The notes under the pieces are model-generated. The model worked only from the letters and a program-made list of their open reading frames with translations, was not told where the DNA came from and ran no database searches. Shown here in pieces: positions 1 through 11,830 of a stretch of 64,000 nt of DNA. Position 1 is the stretch's first letter. Every line of letters starts with the position of its first letter. The position numbers and the translations under genes are program-made. Source of the stretch: Odontocerum albicorne (lineage: Eukaryota > Arthropoda > Insecta > Trichoptera > Odontoceridae); NCBI GenBank assembly GCA_949825065.1, contig OX463844.1, forward strand, positions 28,057,056 through 28,121,055, read 5' to 3'.

Positions 1-263
1 CCTGGTCGTGTTTTGTTGAATGTTCAAATATAACTAGTCACCCTCGGATGCAGCCCTCGACCTTCCTTTACAAATCTCGAGTATCCGTTTTATGGCTGAT
101 CTCCGGGATACAACACAAATTCCAAGACTGTGTTTCCAGACCTATCCCATAACATAGGAGTAAACTGAAACATCGATGATATCCGTCTTTTGAAGTAAAG
201 GTAGTACATGTTATTTTGAGCACTACAAAAATATCCTAATTAATTCTTCAGTATTTTAAGTAT

Positions 264-760
264 TGGGTTATCCGTAAAGTAATTTCGCATTTTAAGTTTA
301 ATTCAAACGCAAAGTTGCACTAACTGCTCGTGGACGGTGGTTTTCGATATTTTCATTAGTCTCAGCAATTTCTTGTATCGTAGAACACTGGTTATTCTTG
401 ATCAAAGCCTTAATTTGGTCATCGTCAGTGATAATCGGTTTTTCAGAGCGGACACCATCTTCAAGTGTTGTACACCATTACGGATTTGTTTAACCACATT
501 TGACATACACGATCGCTTACTGCATCATCACCATACACTGTACATACGAATATACTCGTATATGATATATATTTTTTAGTTTGCCTCATTTTTTGTTTTG
601 TGATAGTAAAATAGCATAAAACAAGTTATTTTGTTCAATCTTCAAAATGACGTCAAATTTAGTAAGCAATGGTCTAAAAAATTAGCTTTTATCACGTTTG
701 AAATGAAGTAAACAAAGAAAATGTTGTTCTAATGACATTTAACGGAGAAATACGTAAAAA
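264..760 (-). mobile_element. Degraded mariner-like element
   Basis: The minus strand shows a broken transposase N-terminus: a YGDDAVSDR-like start, KFRNGVQHLEDGVRSEKP, then DDDQIKALIKNNQCSTIQEIAE. It matches the fossil at 12757-13262 over most of its length, including the ends ACGCAAA(G/A)TTGCAC and the shared CATACACTGTAC. No catalytic domain remains. Confidence 0.6.
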
Positions 761-1310
761 CTAACATATGTTAAATTATTTTCAATACTAAGGCAAATAA
801 TGATTTATTTTTCGTGCTTCACATGTAAATGACAAATAATTTACATATATTAATAATGCACATTTATATGATTGAAATATTATTTGATTTTTTAAATATT
901 TTTTTTGTTTCGCTTTAAAGTTTGCGTTCAATAAATTTAGTAAGTTAGATATTAAAACACAATGTGTATAATACAATATATCAAACATATTTGATTTATT
1001 GTATAATATTTAGTCACCGTACTAATTTGGCTTATTATTATAATATTTTAATTATTCCTTAACAGTGATGAATGTATTATGTTGACAACGTGAACTTTTT
1101 ATAGCTTAGCACGTGTATTCCTTTAAAGTTGTTACAGAAGAGAATAATCATAGTTACATAGACAACGACTAAAAAGACAATACAATAGAGAAGACCATCA
1201 CAACAATTTTCTATTGTTTAAATTCTCCAGCTCTAGACATTTATGAACACCATTTAAGCTAGAAATTACTTGTAAATATTATTCACTGTATTATTTTACT
1301 AGAGTTTGAT
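761..1310. other. No feature seen
   Basis: AT-rich sequence between a mariner fossil and a SINE; only short random ORFs. Confidence 0.5.
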
Positions 1311-1526
1311 GACCTATGTGGCCCAATTGATAAATCACCCGTTTTTCGGTCTGGGAGTTGCGGGTTCAATTCCCGCTACTACCCAAAATTTAAATAAGAG
1401 AGTTCTAGGCAGGTTTTCGCTTAAGGCTTCTTGAACATATTTCTGGTTGGTTGGACGAGATTGTCACATGGCTATAAACCCATTAGGTTATACTGTTTGC
1501 AACGAAAGTATAGTACAATGTATTTT
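1311..1526 (+). mobile_element. tRNA-derived SINE, family A
   Basis: tRNA-like head with a B-box-like GGTTCAATTCCCGCTACTAC, a body with AGGCAGGTTTTCGCTTAAGG, and a tail GGTTGGACGAGATTGTCACA ending ACAATGTATTTT. Same layout as 14456-14672. Confidence 0.75.
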
Positions 1527-2035
1527 AATTTTGATTAGGATACGTCTATTTAGTAAAAAAATATGCTTTTATATGCAAAAAATCAACGAACCTACTAGAT
1601 AAAATTAAAAATAAAATCACAGCAATGAAAGATTTGATAAAAATTAAGGCTATGGATGAATTGAGAAAGAATGGCTGAATACATCTAACGCTTTACTAGT
1701 ATACCTTCTACAATATATCTCATATGGTATCATTTTATTTTTCATCCTTATTCCGCTACTTTTCAAGAATGTAATAAATATACCTTTTTTTTTTATTTTG
1801 AACACTTAAATATTGTTTTTAATATCAACAAAAAGATGACAGAGCAATATTCATTGAAAATATTTTTGAATGTTACGTTACTATCAGAATATTTATAGAG
1901 CAGATTTTTGTTGCAAACGTGAAGGACCTTTAAATATTTAGTCCATAGACTCTAACATAGCTGAGGAATTTCGGCAGCGCATGCGACTCATTTATTGCAA
2001 TTTAAATTATAGCGCGAAATAATCTCATACTTGTA

Positions 2036-2206
2036 TAGTACTCGGCGGTAAGTAATACACATCGTTTGTAGAGCGTCGTCTCTGTTGCACGATGCGCTAA
2101 CAGTCCGGTCCGGTAATGACTGACAAATCGCGACGGAACACGTGTATGAATGACAGAGACGACGCTCTACAAACGATGTGTATTATACACTTACCACCGG
2201 GAACTG
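2036..2206. mobile_element. Palindromic MITE, copy 1
   Basis: 171 bp with inverted arms of about 50 bp (CGGCGGTAAGTAATACACAT ... inverted) around an asymmetric core, flanked by TA. Ends resemble CAGTACCCGGCGG. The TA target suggests mobilisation by a Tc1/mariner-type transposase. Confidence 0.85.
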
Positions 2207-2399
2207 TACATCATTCGTCACTGAACAGCTGATATAGAACATAAAATATTCGATAACATTAGTATCCAACAAGTTTTATGAATTGTGTAATTAAAACAGT
2301 TTGCTAATATACAAATTAATACTCAAGTCTCTTATTCCGTCATTTATTTTTACCTTGGAATTCGAAGAATTTGAATAAAAACCATAAATCGATTGATCT

Positions 2400-2474
2400 A
2401 ACCATTTTTTTTTCGTCATTTTATATAAAGTGGGATAAACCATTTTTTTATCTTCATTTTATATAAAGTGGGAT
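2400..2474. repeat. Tandem duplication of about 38 bp
   Basis: Two adjacent copies of AACCATTTTTTT...TTTTATATAAAGTGGGATA. Confidence 0.8.
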
Positions 2475-2499
2475 ACATAAAGCAGGTAGTATACTAAAA

Positions 2500-2665
2500 T
2501 AGTTTGGGAACCAGCGCCGTGCCGGAGCAACCCGCACACGTGCGGGCAATAAACGCGCAGGAAGTCAGCGCCCGCACCCCCACCCTGCTCCGCCCGTGCT
2601 AGCGCAGCGATGCGCGGGTGCAAGATTGTTGCACCCGTATATGCCGAACTAATATTGCACCCGCT
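2500..2665. other. GC-rich segment with hAT-like end
   Basis: Strikingly GC-rich for the window (CGCAGGAAGTCAGCGCCCGC), with hairpin potential around GCACACGTGCGGG and repeated TTGCACCCG/CGGGTGCAA. Its left edge reads, on the minus strand, GCGCTGGTTCCCAAACTA, like a hAT terminus. No partner end found. Confidence 0.4.
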
Positions 2666-3156
2666 GCAATAATTTTATTTAGTAATTTTACGTGATTTAT
2701 CCGAAGATATAGCGCGGTAACAAATACACATTTTCATATTACCAAATATCCCACGCCCGTTTCATTCATTTGATGGAGAAGTAACGTGTCCTTAAATCGG
2801 AATGATACTCAGGGGACCATCATCAACAGTGTGGACAACTAGAGACAAGCAAACTGATTGTTTTGATAACATATCACATGAACAAATTAGGCTACCTGCC
2901 TCTTGTGCTCGATACCAAAATAACTAATAGAACTAATTGCCTACTGGACTCGAAACATATAATTAGCTACTAAGCGCTTGTCCGACTATGTATGAACAAA
3001 CTAGGAGATTAAGCAAATTAAATGTTGCAATAGAAGTAAGTAGACTTTTCTGATGATGCTTTTTTCCAGCTTATGTTTCTGCAGAGGTTAAAAAGATAGA
3101 GATACAATACCGATGTATCAGCAGTTAGAAGTAATAGTTAAGTATCGTTGTTTATA

Positions 3157-4429
3157 TTAGGTCCTTACATATGAAATTGGCGTTTTGTTTGGGATGAACA
3201 TAAAGTTGATTTTTTTTAATATAATATATTTATTTAATCAAAGTATGTACCATTGCTATCTATGCACTTTTGCCATCTCATAGGTAGTTCATCGATCCCT
3301 TTACTAAAAAAACCATTCGGACGGGAATCAATAAAATCTTTGAAGTCGGTTTGGACTGCCCCATCGGAGTTGAATTTTTTCCCTTGCAAGAAGTTATCCA
3401 AATTTCGAAAAAAATAGTAATCTGTTGGGGCAAGGTCCGGAGAGTACGGTGGATGTCTTAGACATTCCAATTGAAGCTCTTCTAATTTGGTAGCCGTCTG
3501 TTGTGCAGTGTGTGGTCTAGCGTTATCATGAAGCAGCAGTGGCCTAGAGCGATTAACCAGCCTCGGTTGTTTAGCAGCTAGCTTTTCCATCATGGTTTGC
3601 AGTTGCTGACAATAGACATCTGCCGTAATCGTCTGGCCAGATTTAAGAAAGCTGTAGTGAACGACACCAGCACTAGTCCACCAAACGCTCACAAGTAACT
3701 TTTTTGGAGTCAATTTTCGCTTGGGGCATGGTTTGGCTGGTTCGGCAGGGTTCAGCCATTGCGATGAGCGCTTCCAATTATCATACAGGATCCACTTTTC
3801 ATCACAGGTAATGATTCGATTCAAAATCCCTTCATTATTGTGCCGGTTGAGTAATGCAACGCAGCAGTCAACGCGCGTTTGTTGATTTGCTTCACTCAAT
3901 TCGTGAGGTACCCACCTTTCAAGCTTTTTCACCTTCCCAATTTGCTTCAAGTGGATTAAAACAGTTTTATCACTAACACCGCAGCCTGCAGCTAACTCGG
4001 ACGTGGTTTGCGATGGATCCGCTTCCACAATAGCCTTCAATTCTTCATTATCAACTTTGGCCTCCGGCCGTCTACGGGGCTTGTTCTGCAGGTCGAAATT
4101 TCCAGAACGAAAACGTTGGAACCAAAAACGCACTGTGTTTTCTTTTGCGGCACCGTCGCCATACACATCATTAATCCTTCGAGCCGTTTCTGCAGCACTG
4201 GTGCCACGGTGGAACTCGTACTCGTAAATAACGCGATATTTCAAGTTTTCCATTTTGTAAACTGATTTTTTTAAACTGATTTGTAAACTGTTTTGTAAAC
4301 TTTTCGAAACACAAATACTTGAGTAAATAGCTGTATAAATTTGAATTTGGAATTCCTAACCAAAGAAAAGATATTTGAGATCAAAGTTGCCAGTACGGCA
4401 AAACGCCAATTTCATATGTAAGGACCTAA
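3157..4429 (-). mobile_element. Intact mariner transposon
   Basis: A 1273-bp element with perfect 31-bp terminal inverted repeats starting TTAGGTCCTTACATATG (3157-3187 and 4399-4429), flanked by TA on both sides (3155-3156, 4430-4431). It holds one uninterrupted transposase gene on the minus strand. Size, ends, target and coding content are those of a complete mariner; lack of decay suggests recent arrival. Confidence 0.95.
3234..4253 (-). CDS. Mariner transposase, full length (339 aa)
   Basis: It cuts and pastes the surrounding mariner by binding its inverted repeats. The N-terminal half carries two helix-turn-helix regions, with the mariner WVPHEL motif after VKKLER. The catalytic DDD triad is visible: ITCDEKW, LLHDNARPH and YSPDLAPTD, with 34 residues between the second and third Asp (D34D), diagnostic of mariner. 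It ends in the usual WQKCIDSNGTYFD block, close to cecropia-type mariners and human SETMAR. Length is normal (about 340-350 aa), with no stops or frameshifts. Start at MENLKYRV, just inside the right-hand repeat region. It is unrelated to the host genes and transcribed against them. The subfamily is not firmly assigned. Confidence 0.95.
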   Translation of the reverse strand: MENLKYRVIYEYEFHRGTSAAETARRINDVYGDGAAKENTVRFWFQRFRSGNFDLQNKPRRRPEAKVDNEELKAIVEADPSQTTSELAAGCGVSDKTVLIHLKQIGKVKKLERWVPHELSEANQQTRVDCCVALLNRHNNEGILNRIITCDEKWILYDNWKRSSQWLNPAEPAKPCPKRKLTPKKLLVSVWWTSAGVVHYSFLKSGQTITADVYCQQLQTMMEKLAAKQPRLVNRSRPLLLHDNARPHTAQQTATKLEELQLECLRHPPYSPDLAPTDYYFFRNLDNFLQGKKFNSDGAVQTDFKDFIDSRPNGFFSKGIDELPMRWQKCIDSNGTYFD

Positions 4430-4431
4430 TA

Positions 4432-5029
4432 TTTAATCTTTGTTTGCATACATAGTCTATTAAATGAAAACAGTTGCATACAATTTTAACTAAATTGTGT
4501 TTTTTCGGGTATTAACTATTCATACGAGTATTTAGAAATTATTTTAAATATTTATAATTGTTTTCGACTTTTCCCTTACTGTTGAACTATTTATGCTGTT
4601 AAATTTTAATATGCATTTTGAAATGCTATTTTTTATAAACGATTTAGACTCAAATTTGTTCTAAAATAGAAATTGTCTAATTTTATTCCGTTGGTATATT
4701 TGATCGAAATGGTAAAAAGGTTTAACCTATGAGTAGCACGTACAAACTCTTACAATATAAATTATATTTATTTAACGTCCATAAACAACAGCTAAAAACA
4801 TTTATTTGTGTAAATCAAGATTGACATATGAAATTGTGCATACGTAAAGTACCAAATTGACTGCCCGGACACGTGGATGCGCTTGATCGATAGTTCTAAC
4901 TGGTAGAGAGATACTCTTATATGGCAAGGAATCGTATTACAGGACTTCATTTCAAGATTGATAAATGAAAATAAAAAACCTTGGTGATTAAGGTACTTAA
5001 TGGAATTCAGACAAATCGGGTAAAGAGAC
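4432..5029. other. No feature seen
   Basis: AT-rich DNA after the intact mariner. The short minus-strand ORF near 4792-5163 overlaps the LINE fragment and shows no protein features. Confidence 0.5.
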
Positions 5030-5535
5030 TTAGTTTTCCATAACAAGTTCCCAACAGTATATTTGTGCCAACTTTGATGTATGGGAGTGAAACGTAGACA
5101 TGAAATAACGAAGAAAGAAATCAAATAAATGGTGTAGAAATGCTTACACTGTGGAAAATACATGGTGTTACAATATATGGTAGAATACAGGATGAAGGGA
5201 TTTAGGATAAATGTGAACTAGAGACTAATGTAAAAGTGTTATGAAAACAAGTTGCTTTGAGCATGTAGGACAAATGAGTGATAAAAAGCTGACGACAAAA
5301 CTATATAATGCGAACGTGACTGGAAAGCGTGAGATAGGAAGACCAAGAAAAATATGATTGGACCAAGTGATTGTAATCATGAAAGTACAAAAGATTTCAA
5401 GTCAAAGAAACCGACTGAGCGATATGAGAATATGTATGTATTCGGAAGAAGCAAAATATTTATATAGTGCCAGATTTTTTTAGCGCTGAGTCCACTCTGC
5501 CTATCCCGGTAGGGAAATGGCGTGATGTATGTAGA
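5030..5535 (+). mobile_element. RTE-like LINE 3' fragment
   Basis: Contains CCAACTTTGATGTATGGGAG, AATACATGGTGTTACAATAT, a degraded FGHVERMN segment and a GGTAGGGAAATGGCGTGATG tail, the same order as at 20930-21395. Frames are broken. Confidence 0.65.
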
Positions 5536-6322
5536 ACGAGAACGTAGACATGTCTCCTTTCACAAAGTACACTGAACAGATATTTTTTTCTTAAAATGCG
5601 TATTCATACTTGAATTGGACACATATGCAAAAAGAACCCAATTCATATTTTAGCTATTTTGAGATGATTGAGAAAACGTCACGTCACTTTGCATGGGCTT
5701 GAATGGAACTTTTTTGTCCTTACGGAATTTAACTATGAAACTATTCAGCTAGCTAGTTTGTCATTTTTGCAATTACAGATTGATGTATACTTTTGAGGAA
5801 AACATTTAAAAGTAGATAAAGTGAATGAATAATATAAGACTGTCTATGCTGAAATGTATGAATGTGGAAGAAGCGAAAATTATGTTCTTGGATAGAAAAG
5901 TTTGAAGAAATGCTCTCTGTGCCACAATAGACAGCGTGATGGTACGTATACACTAGTATAAATATGCATAATTTTACGATATTTCAAATAAAACAAAAAA
6001 TGTTGTGTGAGTTGGGTCCATTTTGCAAATATAAGTTCAATTAGCATTCAATTTTGCACATACGAAAATATCAAGACAGTTAAATAAATATTTCATAACT
6101 AAATACCGTCTTAAAAGAATTATTCCAAACAAGCCAAAGTGACGTATTGTTTTCGTCAATTATCTCTAAACAAGAAAAATGTGGGTTGGGTCTTTAATAC
6201 ATACATATATACGCGTAATAAATCTTTGTTAGTTCAGGGTAGAGACCATCCGCTACTCAATACTCGGTGCTGTTTATTAAATTTGTCTAAATTACTTTAT
6301 GTTTTCATGAAAAAAGTGTCTA

Positions 6323-6590
6323 TTGTTGGAAGAGTACACAAGTTGTTCATCTGTGTATTAGATTAACTACTTGTGTACTCTTCCAACAGTAATGCATCTG
6401 TATCCTAATCATGCCACTTTATATAAATACCGAGACCTTTTTATCATATTAACAACTTGTGTACTCTTCCAACAGCAATGAATCTGTATCCTAATCATGC
6501 CACTTTATATAAATACTGAGACCTTTTTATCATATTAACAACTTATGAACTCTTCCAACAGTATTAAATCTGTATTCTAATCATACAAAT
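6323..6590. repeat. Tandem ~87-bp repeat preceded by an inverted copy of its start
   Basis: Units start at 6364, 6451 and 6537 (AACAACTTGTGTACTCTTCC; the third is partial), periods 87 and 86. They contain ATCCTAATCATGCCACTTTA. At 6323-6345 the first bases occur inverted (GGAAGAGTACACAAGTTGTT), able to pair with the first unit. Confidence 0.88.
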
Positions 6591-6804
6591 ATCACAAATC
6601 ACTCTCACCAGGGTCAATGAGTGTGATTTTTGACTTAAGGCTACCTCCTGATCCTAGGTAAGGATAAATATTGTAAAATAAATAAACGAATGTATGACGT
6701 TATCGAGATTAACAAAAAATTCAAATGGAAAGGAAGTAAAATTAAATTACTTATAATCATTTTTACCTTGTGAAAATAAAAAAGTAGCGATTGCAGCCAT
6801 TATG

Positions 6805-7001
6805 TTGTATTGTATCTTTTGTTATAAATAGTTCAGCCTGTCAGTTTTATTGCCATATGGCAATACTTACAACCAACTTGAAAGATGTTACAGAGGTGCC
6901 TGAAAACCTGACATTAATTTTTTTTAAATCGGGTATTAACGGGAATAAAAACCGCAACCCCCGGATTGAAAGACAAGCGTCTTAACTAGAGCACGGAGGT
7001 T
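6805..7001 (-). mobile_element. tRNA-derived SINE, family A, minus copy
   Basis: On the minus strand: CCTCCGTGCTCTAGTTAAGA, GGGGGTTGCGGTTTTTATTC, then body and the tail GTATTGCCATATGGCAATAA. Complete but diverged. Confidence 0.75.
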
Positions 7002-7865
7002 GTATTGATCATTTTTCCAAATTTTACGATATGGTAAATACAATATTTATCCCTTGTGTGTGATCAATCACTATGTACACAACAAAACTAATTCCAAACA
7101 TACAATCGTTCATTTATTTGGTATTTTTCTTTAACTCTTCTTGTTACATAATATTTTCTCTTAAATTGGTACTTTGCTGTTGGCCCATCCTTTGCCACCC
7201 CATTCATTAAATCTCTACAGGCTTAACTATAGTAGCAGCACACAATAGTTCTTTCAATTATACGGTTTCGTATTGTCACTGTCTGCTCTCTGTGCTCTCC
7301 ACTTTTCGGGAGCACAATCGAAGTATTTGATTTATGAGTATTGTCAAACCCACTAACACTTGAAGCTAAATAATGCCCTCTTATTATTTGATACAGCACT
7401 ATGATTGGTTCATTTAACATTATTAAATAATTCCGAAGATATAATATTAGACGATGATATTGATTTCACTTTTATGAAAACTCAGTTGCCCTATAATAGA
7501 GCAAATTTAAAGTTAATAAAATCAATTTGAGCAGCTGGTAATGTTTTCTATTAACTAATTCAGTTACTAAAATTCTATGCCACGGTGTACTACTTTATTT
7601 TGTTAATTATAAATTTTTTGATATAGTTAAAATAGTAACTAAATTATTGGAACTTACGAGTCCATGATATTTATGCTTTCTCCCCCCTCTCATCATGACA
7701 TGCAACATTAAAAATAGTAACAAAAAGGTAAATAAATTCATAAACATTTTTTTATATTTCTACATTTTTAAGGAACGTATATTTTTAATATTTTTTTCTT
7801 GTCGAAATCTTAAAAATAACTCGTGATATAATTTAACTCACACAGGTAAATTATTTTTATTTCAG
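7002..7865 (+). other. Probable intron upstream of the large exon
   Basis: AT-rich, ending in a pyrimidine tract and TTTATTTCAG. The exon it precedes starts in phase 1, so at least one more coding exon lies to the left, probably outside the window. Confidence 0.55.
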
Positions 7866-8732
7866 ATAATCCCTCATATTTTACGATCCCTAAAAGCGAG
7901 CAATTTCTCCTCGGAGCGGAGAATCCCTTCCGGATCAGGGAAGTGAGCATGGGCGCCAGCAGCTCCTGCAATACCCCCACCTCGCCTGCGGCGCCGTTAA
8001 GCTTCAGCGGTTCCTGCACTCCGCCCCTTAGCCTTAAACTGCAGCTCACGCCAGAAAAACCCAGGAACGAACTCAAAAGTCCTGGCACGCCGCCGGGCAA
8101 TGCCTACCTTATTCCTAACGGCGGACTGCCTTCGCCTAGAATGGACTCCAACAAAAGAAGCTTCAGGTCACTACTACGATCACTCTCGGCCAATGCGGCT
8201 TGCTCTAATGATACCCAATCTATTCTGCTCGGAGAACCGAGACCTGCCGACATCGCTCCTCCTAATCATTGCGATCCCTTCAGCGTGCGACCTAATAGGA
8301 GATTCACCCATAACAGGAACATTTCTCTCAGATCATGTGCCGAAATTCGAATTTCAGAATTTCAACAGGCTCTAATGAAACGACGAGCCCAAGAACAACG
8401 AATCAATCAAGAAATGTTCCATACGATGCCCTTACCGGGTACCGGAAGGAGAAGGCACTCGATAGGGGCTTATCTCTTGAGGGATGGAGTGACCGCTAAG
8501 AATGTAATAAAAGTGACTACAGTTCCGAGCGAAGTGCCCAAGATGGATGCCCCCAAGGTGAGATCGGACGGGGTGGCGGTGTGCGCCCCAAGTCCCGCGG
8601 ACGCTCCGCCCCAGAGGAGGAATCCGATAACTACCCTGCACTGCTCAGAGCCGCCCCTGCCCATCAGCACTATCAACTCTGGCATAAGTACAACACCGAG
8701 AAAGAAACGACCGAGAAATCACAGTATAAAAG
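7866..8732 (+). CDS. Large internal coding exon, unrecognised Ser/Pro/Arg-rich protein
   Basis: An 867-bp exon, 289 codons, phase 1 at both ends, between acceptor TTTATTTCAG and donor AAAAG|GTCAGT. It is open throughout and much richer in G+C than its surroundings, with codon-like composition. After the phase-1 split it begins NPSYFTIPKSEQFLL. It has TP- and SP-rich stretches (TPTSPAAP, TPEKPRNELKSPGTPPG), basic SFRSLLRSL, a probably helical EFQQALMKRRAQEQRINQEM, basophilic kinase-like sites RRRHSIG and RPRNHSIK, and no membrane segment or enzyme motif. It looks like a disordered, phosphorylated scaffold or regulatory segment. An internal Met at 7943 is probably not the start because the frame stays open to the acceptor. 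The phase-1 donor is compatible with the stumps acceptor at 61599, so it may be an upstream stumps exon; otherwise it belongs to an unidentified neighbour. I do not recognise the family. Confidence 0.75.
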
Positions 8733-11479
8733 GTCAGTATCAAATACATCTTACAATTGTAAAATTTTTACTAATTCCATGAAATTAAAAGAAAACTTCT
8801 TGATATTTTAAATACACATATTTAAAAAAAATGTCAGTCGTTAGCTATATTCAAAACGTATTGACTTTACTAATAGGTGGAAGAATGAATTTTTAGATTA
8901 ATTTGAATTCCTACATGCATGAATAATAAAAAATTCTGAGAATCAGCTCTGAATGCAGTATCGCTGCATATTCACACACGAAAGTATGTGTAAATATGTA
9001 TTGATAATAAAACATTATTAAAATACGTTATAAAATGACGTCGTTCAATTTTTTAATATAAAATCAGTAAATCTATGATGGTGTTCGAGGTAAGTTAAGC
9101 TGTTTTGTGACAAACGGAATATTTTCATATAAATTTATTCAGGAGTGAAACGATTCCTTGCTTTTGAGTTTTTGTAATCCACAAAACGTATTTTGTTCTT
9201 CGTGTATTTTAAATTATCATCCAAATACACAATACACCTCTATACCAAACAGACGCATAAGATGTAAATATACTGGAGCAAATAAATTGATAGAAGGTAT
9301 ACGTATGCCATCTGAGTAGAGCTGCGTTTGATTCCTGGATACAATCTAATTCATCCAAGCCGTATTGAATGAAGCATACCCTTCGATAGTTATATACATA
9401 GGTTCATACATCATAATTCTTAACGACAATGACTGGACCGCATCTAGAGGTGACCACAGGACAAATGGAAATGTACTGGTATATGCAAATATGATCCAAC
9501 GTTGACTTGTATGAAATGTGTTTTAAGACGAAATTTAAAGACAAAATACATATTTTATTGATGTATTCCGTTTGCAGACGGAGAATTGAGGCATGCTTCT
9601 TCGATATTTCAGATACGCTAAAAATTTGTTTTGTGGATTGGATTCTTTTTGTATATGTGCACGTCAAAATATCACAAATTATTCGATTTCAACGATATAT
9701 CAATTTGAAGAGGCATCTTTTAATTTCTACCTACCAAGGCACCTCTCAGCATTGCGGAAACCTTAACCCTTCGGGGCACAGTCACTAGTCAAGAAACAAC
9801 TGAGGTTTCTTTTACTGGAATAAAAAATGGGAATAAGGACATTTAATATGAGCAAATATTAAGAAGTTATTACACAAAGTGCTTTCCAACTAAAACTGTT
9901 GAAACCTTATTATCTTAGATTTGAATGCCTAAATTTTCCTTAAATACCTAGTTTGATTTATTTCATATTTTTAGTTAAAATACCTATACAGATTTCAAAA
10001 AATTGATTTCAACTATTTTGAACATTTTTAATCGTCGTTAATTTGTCTTACTTGTGTTTGCTGTACCGATAATCCGAGTTTGATTATTGTGTCAACAATT
10101 ATTGAGGCAAACTAAGTGTAGCATTCCACTAAACTGAAATATGAACTAAATATGATACAATGCACACCCGTCTTACAAAACCCCTGTATACATTAACAGT
10201 TAAAATACCCTCTTACTATTTTACTAGAAATAAATTATAAAACTAACACCGAGTTCAAAATTTTAACGTTATATTACAATAAAATGATGCTTAAAACTAT
10301 GTAGGTACAAAAAAACAAAAAAATCAAGAACGGTTAAAACTTCTAAATATGTATGAAAAATTCTAAAAAAATGTACTTTGAAATTGTCTGAGAAAGTAAA
10401 ACATAATAGCATGAAATTCTCAAAAAAAAATAACCCAATAAGAATTCTCTTAATATATAATGTACGAGTACATAGTTTTTTTATGATAAAATCTTTTCAT
10501 ATTTCATAAATATGAAACTTTTTTAGTCGATGTTTAGCTTAAGAATTATTTTACTCTTGTGAACTGCATAAAGATAAGATAAATGAAACATTAGAAATAT
10601 TCATAAACAATACTGATTATAGCTGGCCCACCAACAAGAAGGTTTGGAATGGAATTGAAATTTTTAGATGGCGATATCTCCGCTCGATTTGTAGCATCCG
10701 GCCAGCGGGCCAATAATCATCTGCCATCTCGGCAGCGAATCTAAAAATACCAACTTCAGCTTCCATATTCAATATTTACAAATTGGAACGTAGACGAATT
10801 AATGTATTCATTTTATCGTAGTTACTCCCGCGCAATTCTGTTTTCCAATTATTTTTAATGAATCTTTAAGTCCAAAATTAGTTTTTTTTTCCGATAAACT
10901 GAATATTTTTAACGACGTTTTACAGAACAGTGGTCTTCACCTTCGATTAATCGGAATTTCAAAAGAAATATATAGGTCACTTATAGATTTAGAAATACGA
11001 CCTCTTGCTTGTACGAACACGACGATATTTCCACCTGAGAAAATAGTATGTATAACATTCATTTTCAGGTTTTATGTTGCGATTTTTTTGTGGATAACTT
11101 TTAGAGTCTTGTAGTTTAGGAATTTCATGAGTCCACTATAGTTTTTAATACATACGAGTAGATGTATTCTTCTGATCTGATTATTTAAGTCATTATTATA
11201 ACCTCGTATTATTTGTTAAGACTCGTGGCTAACGTCTCAATTTAATATTGTACAACCGTTCTAGTTTATACATTTCGGTTATGTTACATCCGTAAATCTT
11301 TTTTTATTTATTTTATGAAAAAATGTATTTAAGTTCTTGATTATTCTGATTAATTTGCTTTTAGGACGTCTTTATTATTTCGTATAAAGTAACTCTCTCA
11401 GTAAAATAAATCGATGTTATTACGTGTCACAGAATCATACATCGAGTTCTAGTTAATTACACTGTTAAAATTTTAGAAA
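8733..11479. other. Non-coding, little recognisable
   Basis: A mildly GC-richer patch near 10640-10770 (CATCCGGCCAGCGGGCC) could be a conserved regulatory element. Otherwise AT-rich with no gene or named repeat. Confidence 0.45.
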
Positions 11480-11830
11480 TAATTATCACCATCACGCCAC
11501 ATCCCTATTGGGGCCGACACATAGAACAGATCTCCACTTCATTTTATTCTGGCACACATTTTTCGCTTTTACCACATATATATACCTCGTCATGCATAAT
11601 CTACTATTATAAAGGTTTGTCTTCCCATTTCCAGATATTGGTTCATTTGGTCATGCCACATTTTACTAGGTTTTTCGAAATGTCACGTACCTTCTATATT
11701 ATTTGTATAAACAATTGTAATTATTTCATCATTCATTCTTTCTACGTGGCCGAAACCATCTCAATGCTTCTTTCTTTATCTTAAGCTCTACATATTTTTT
11801 CAGTTCGCATTAATTAGCCATAATAATTTA
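11480..11830 (-). mobile_element. RTE-like LINE 3' fragment
   Basis: On the minus strand: AAGAAGCATTGAGATGGTTT (LRWF), RRKNE, and a tail GGGATGTGGCGTGATGGTGA. Frames broken. Confidence 0.6.

Noticed and set aside
4003..4265. Two ORFs of 74 and 85 codons on the plus strand
   Set aside because: They are antisense shadows of the mariner transposase.
8100..8811. Several 69-91-codon ORFs on both strands
   Set aside because: They overlap the large coding exon in other frames; only the exon frame is flanked by splice sites and open throughout.
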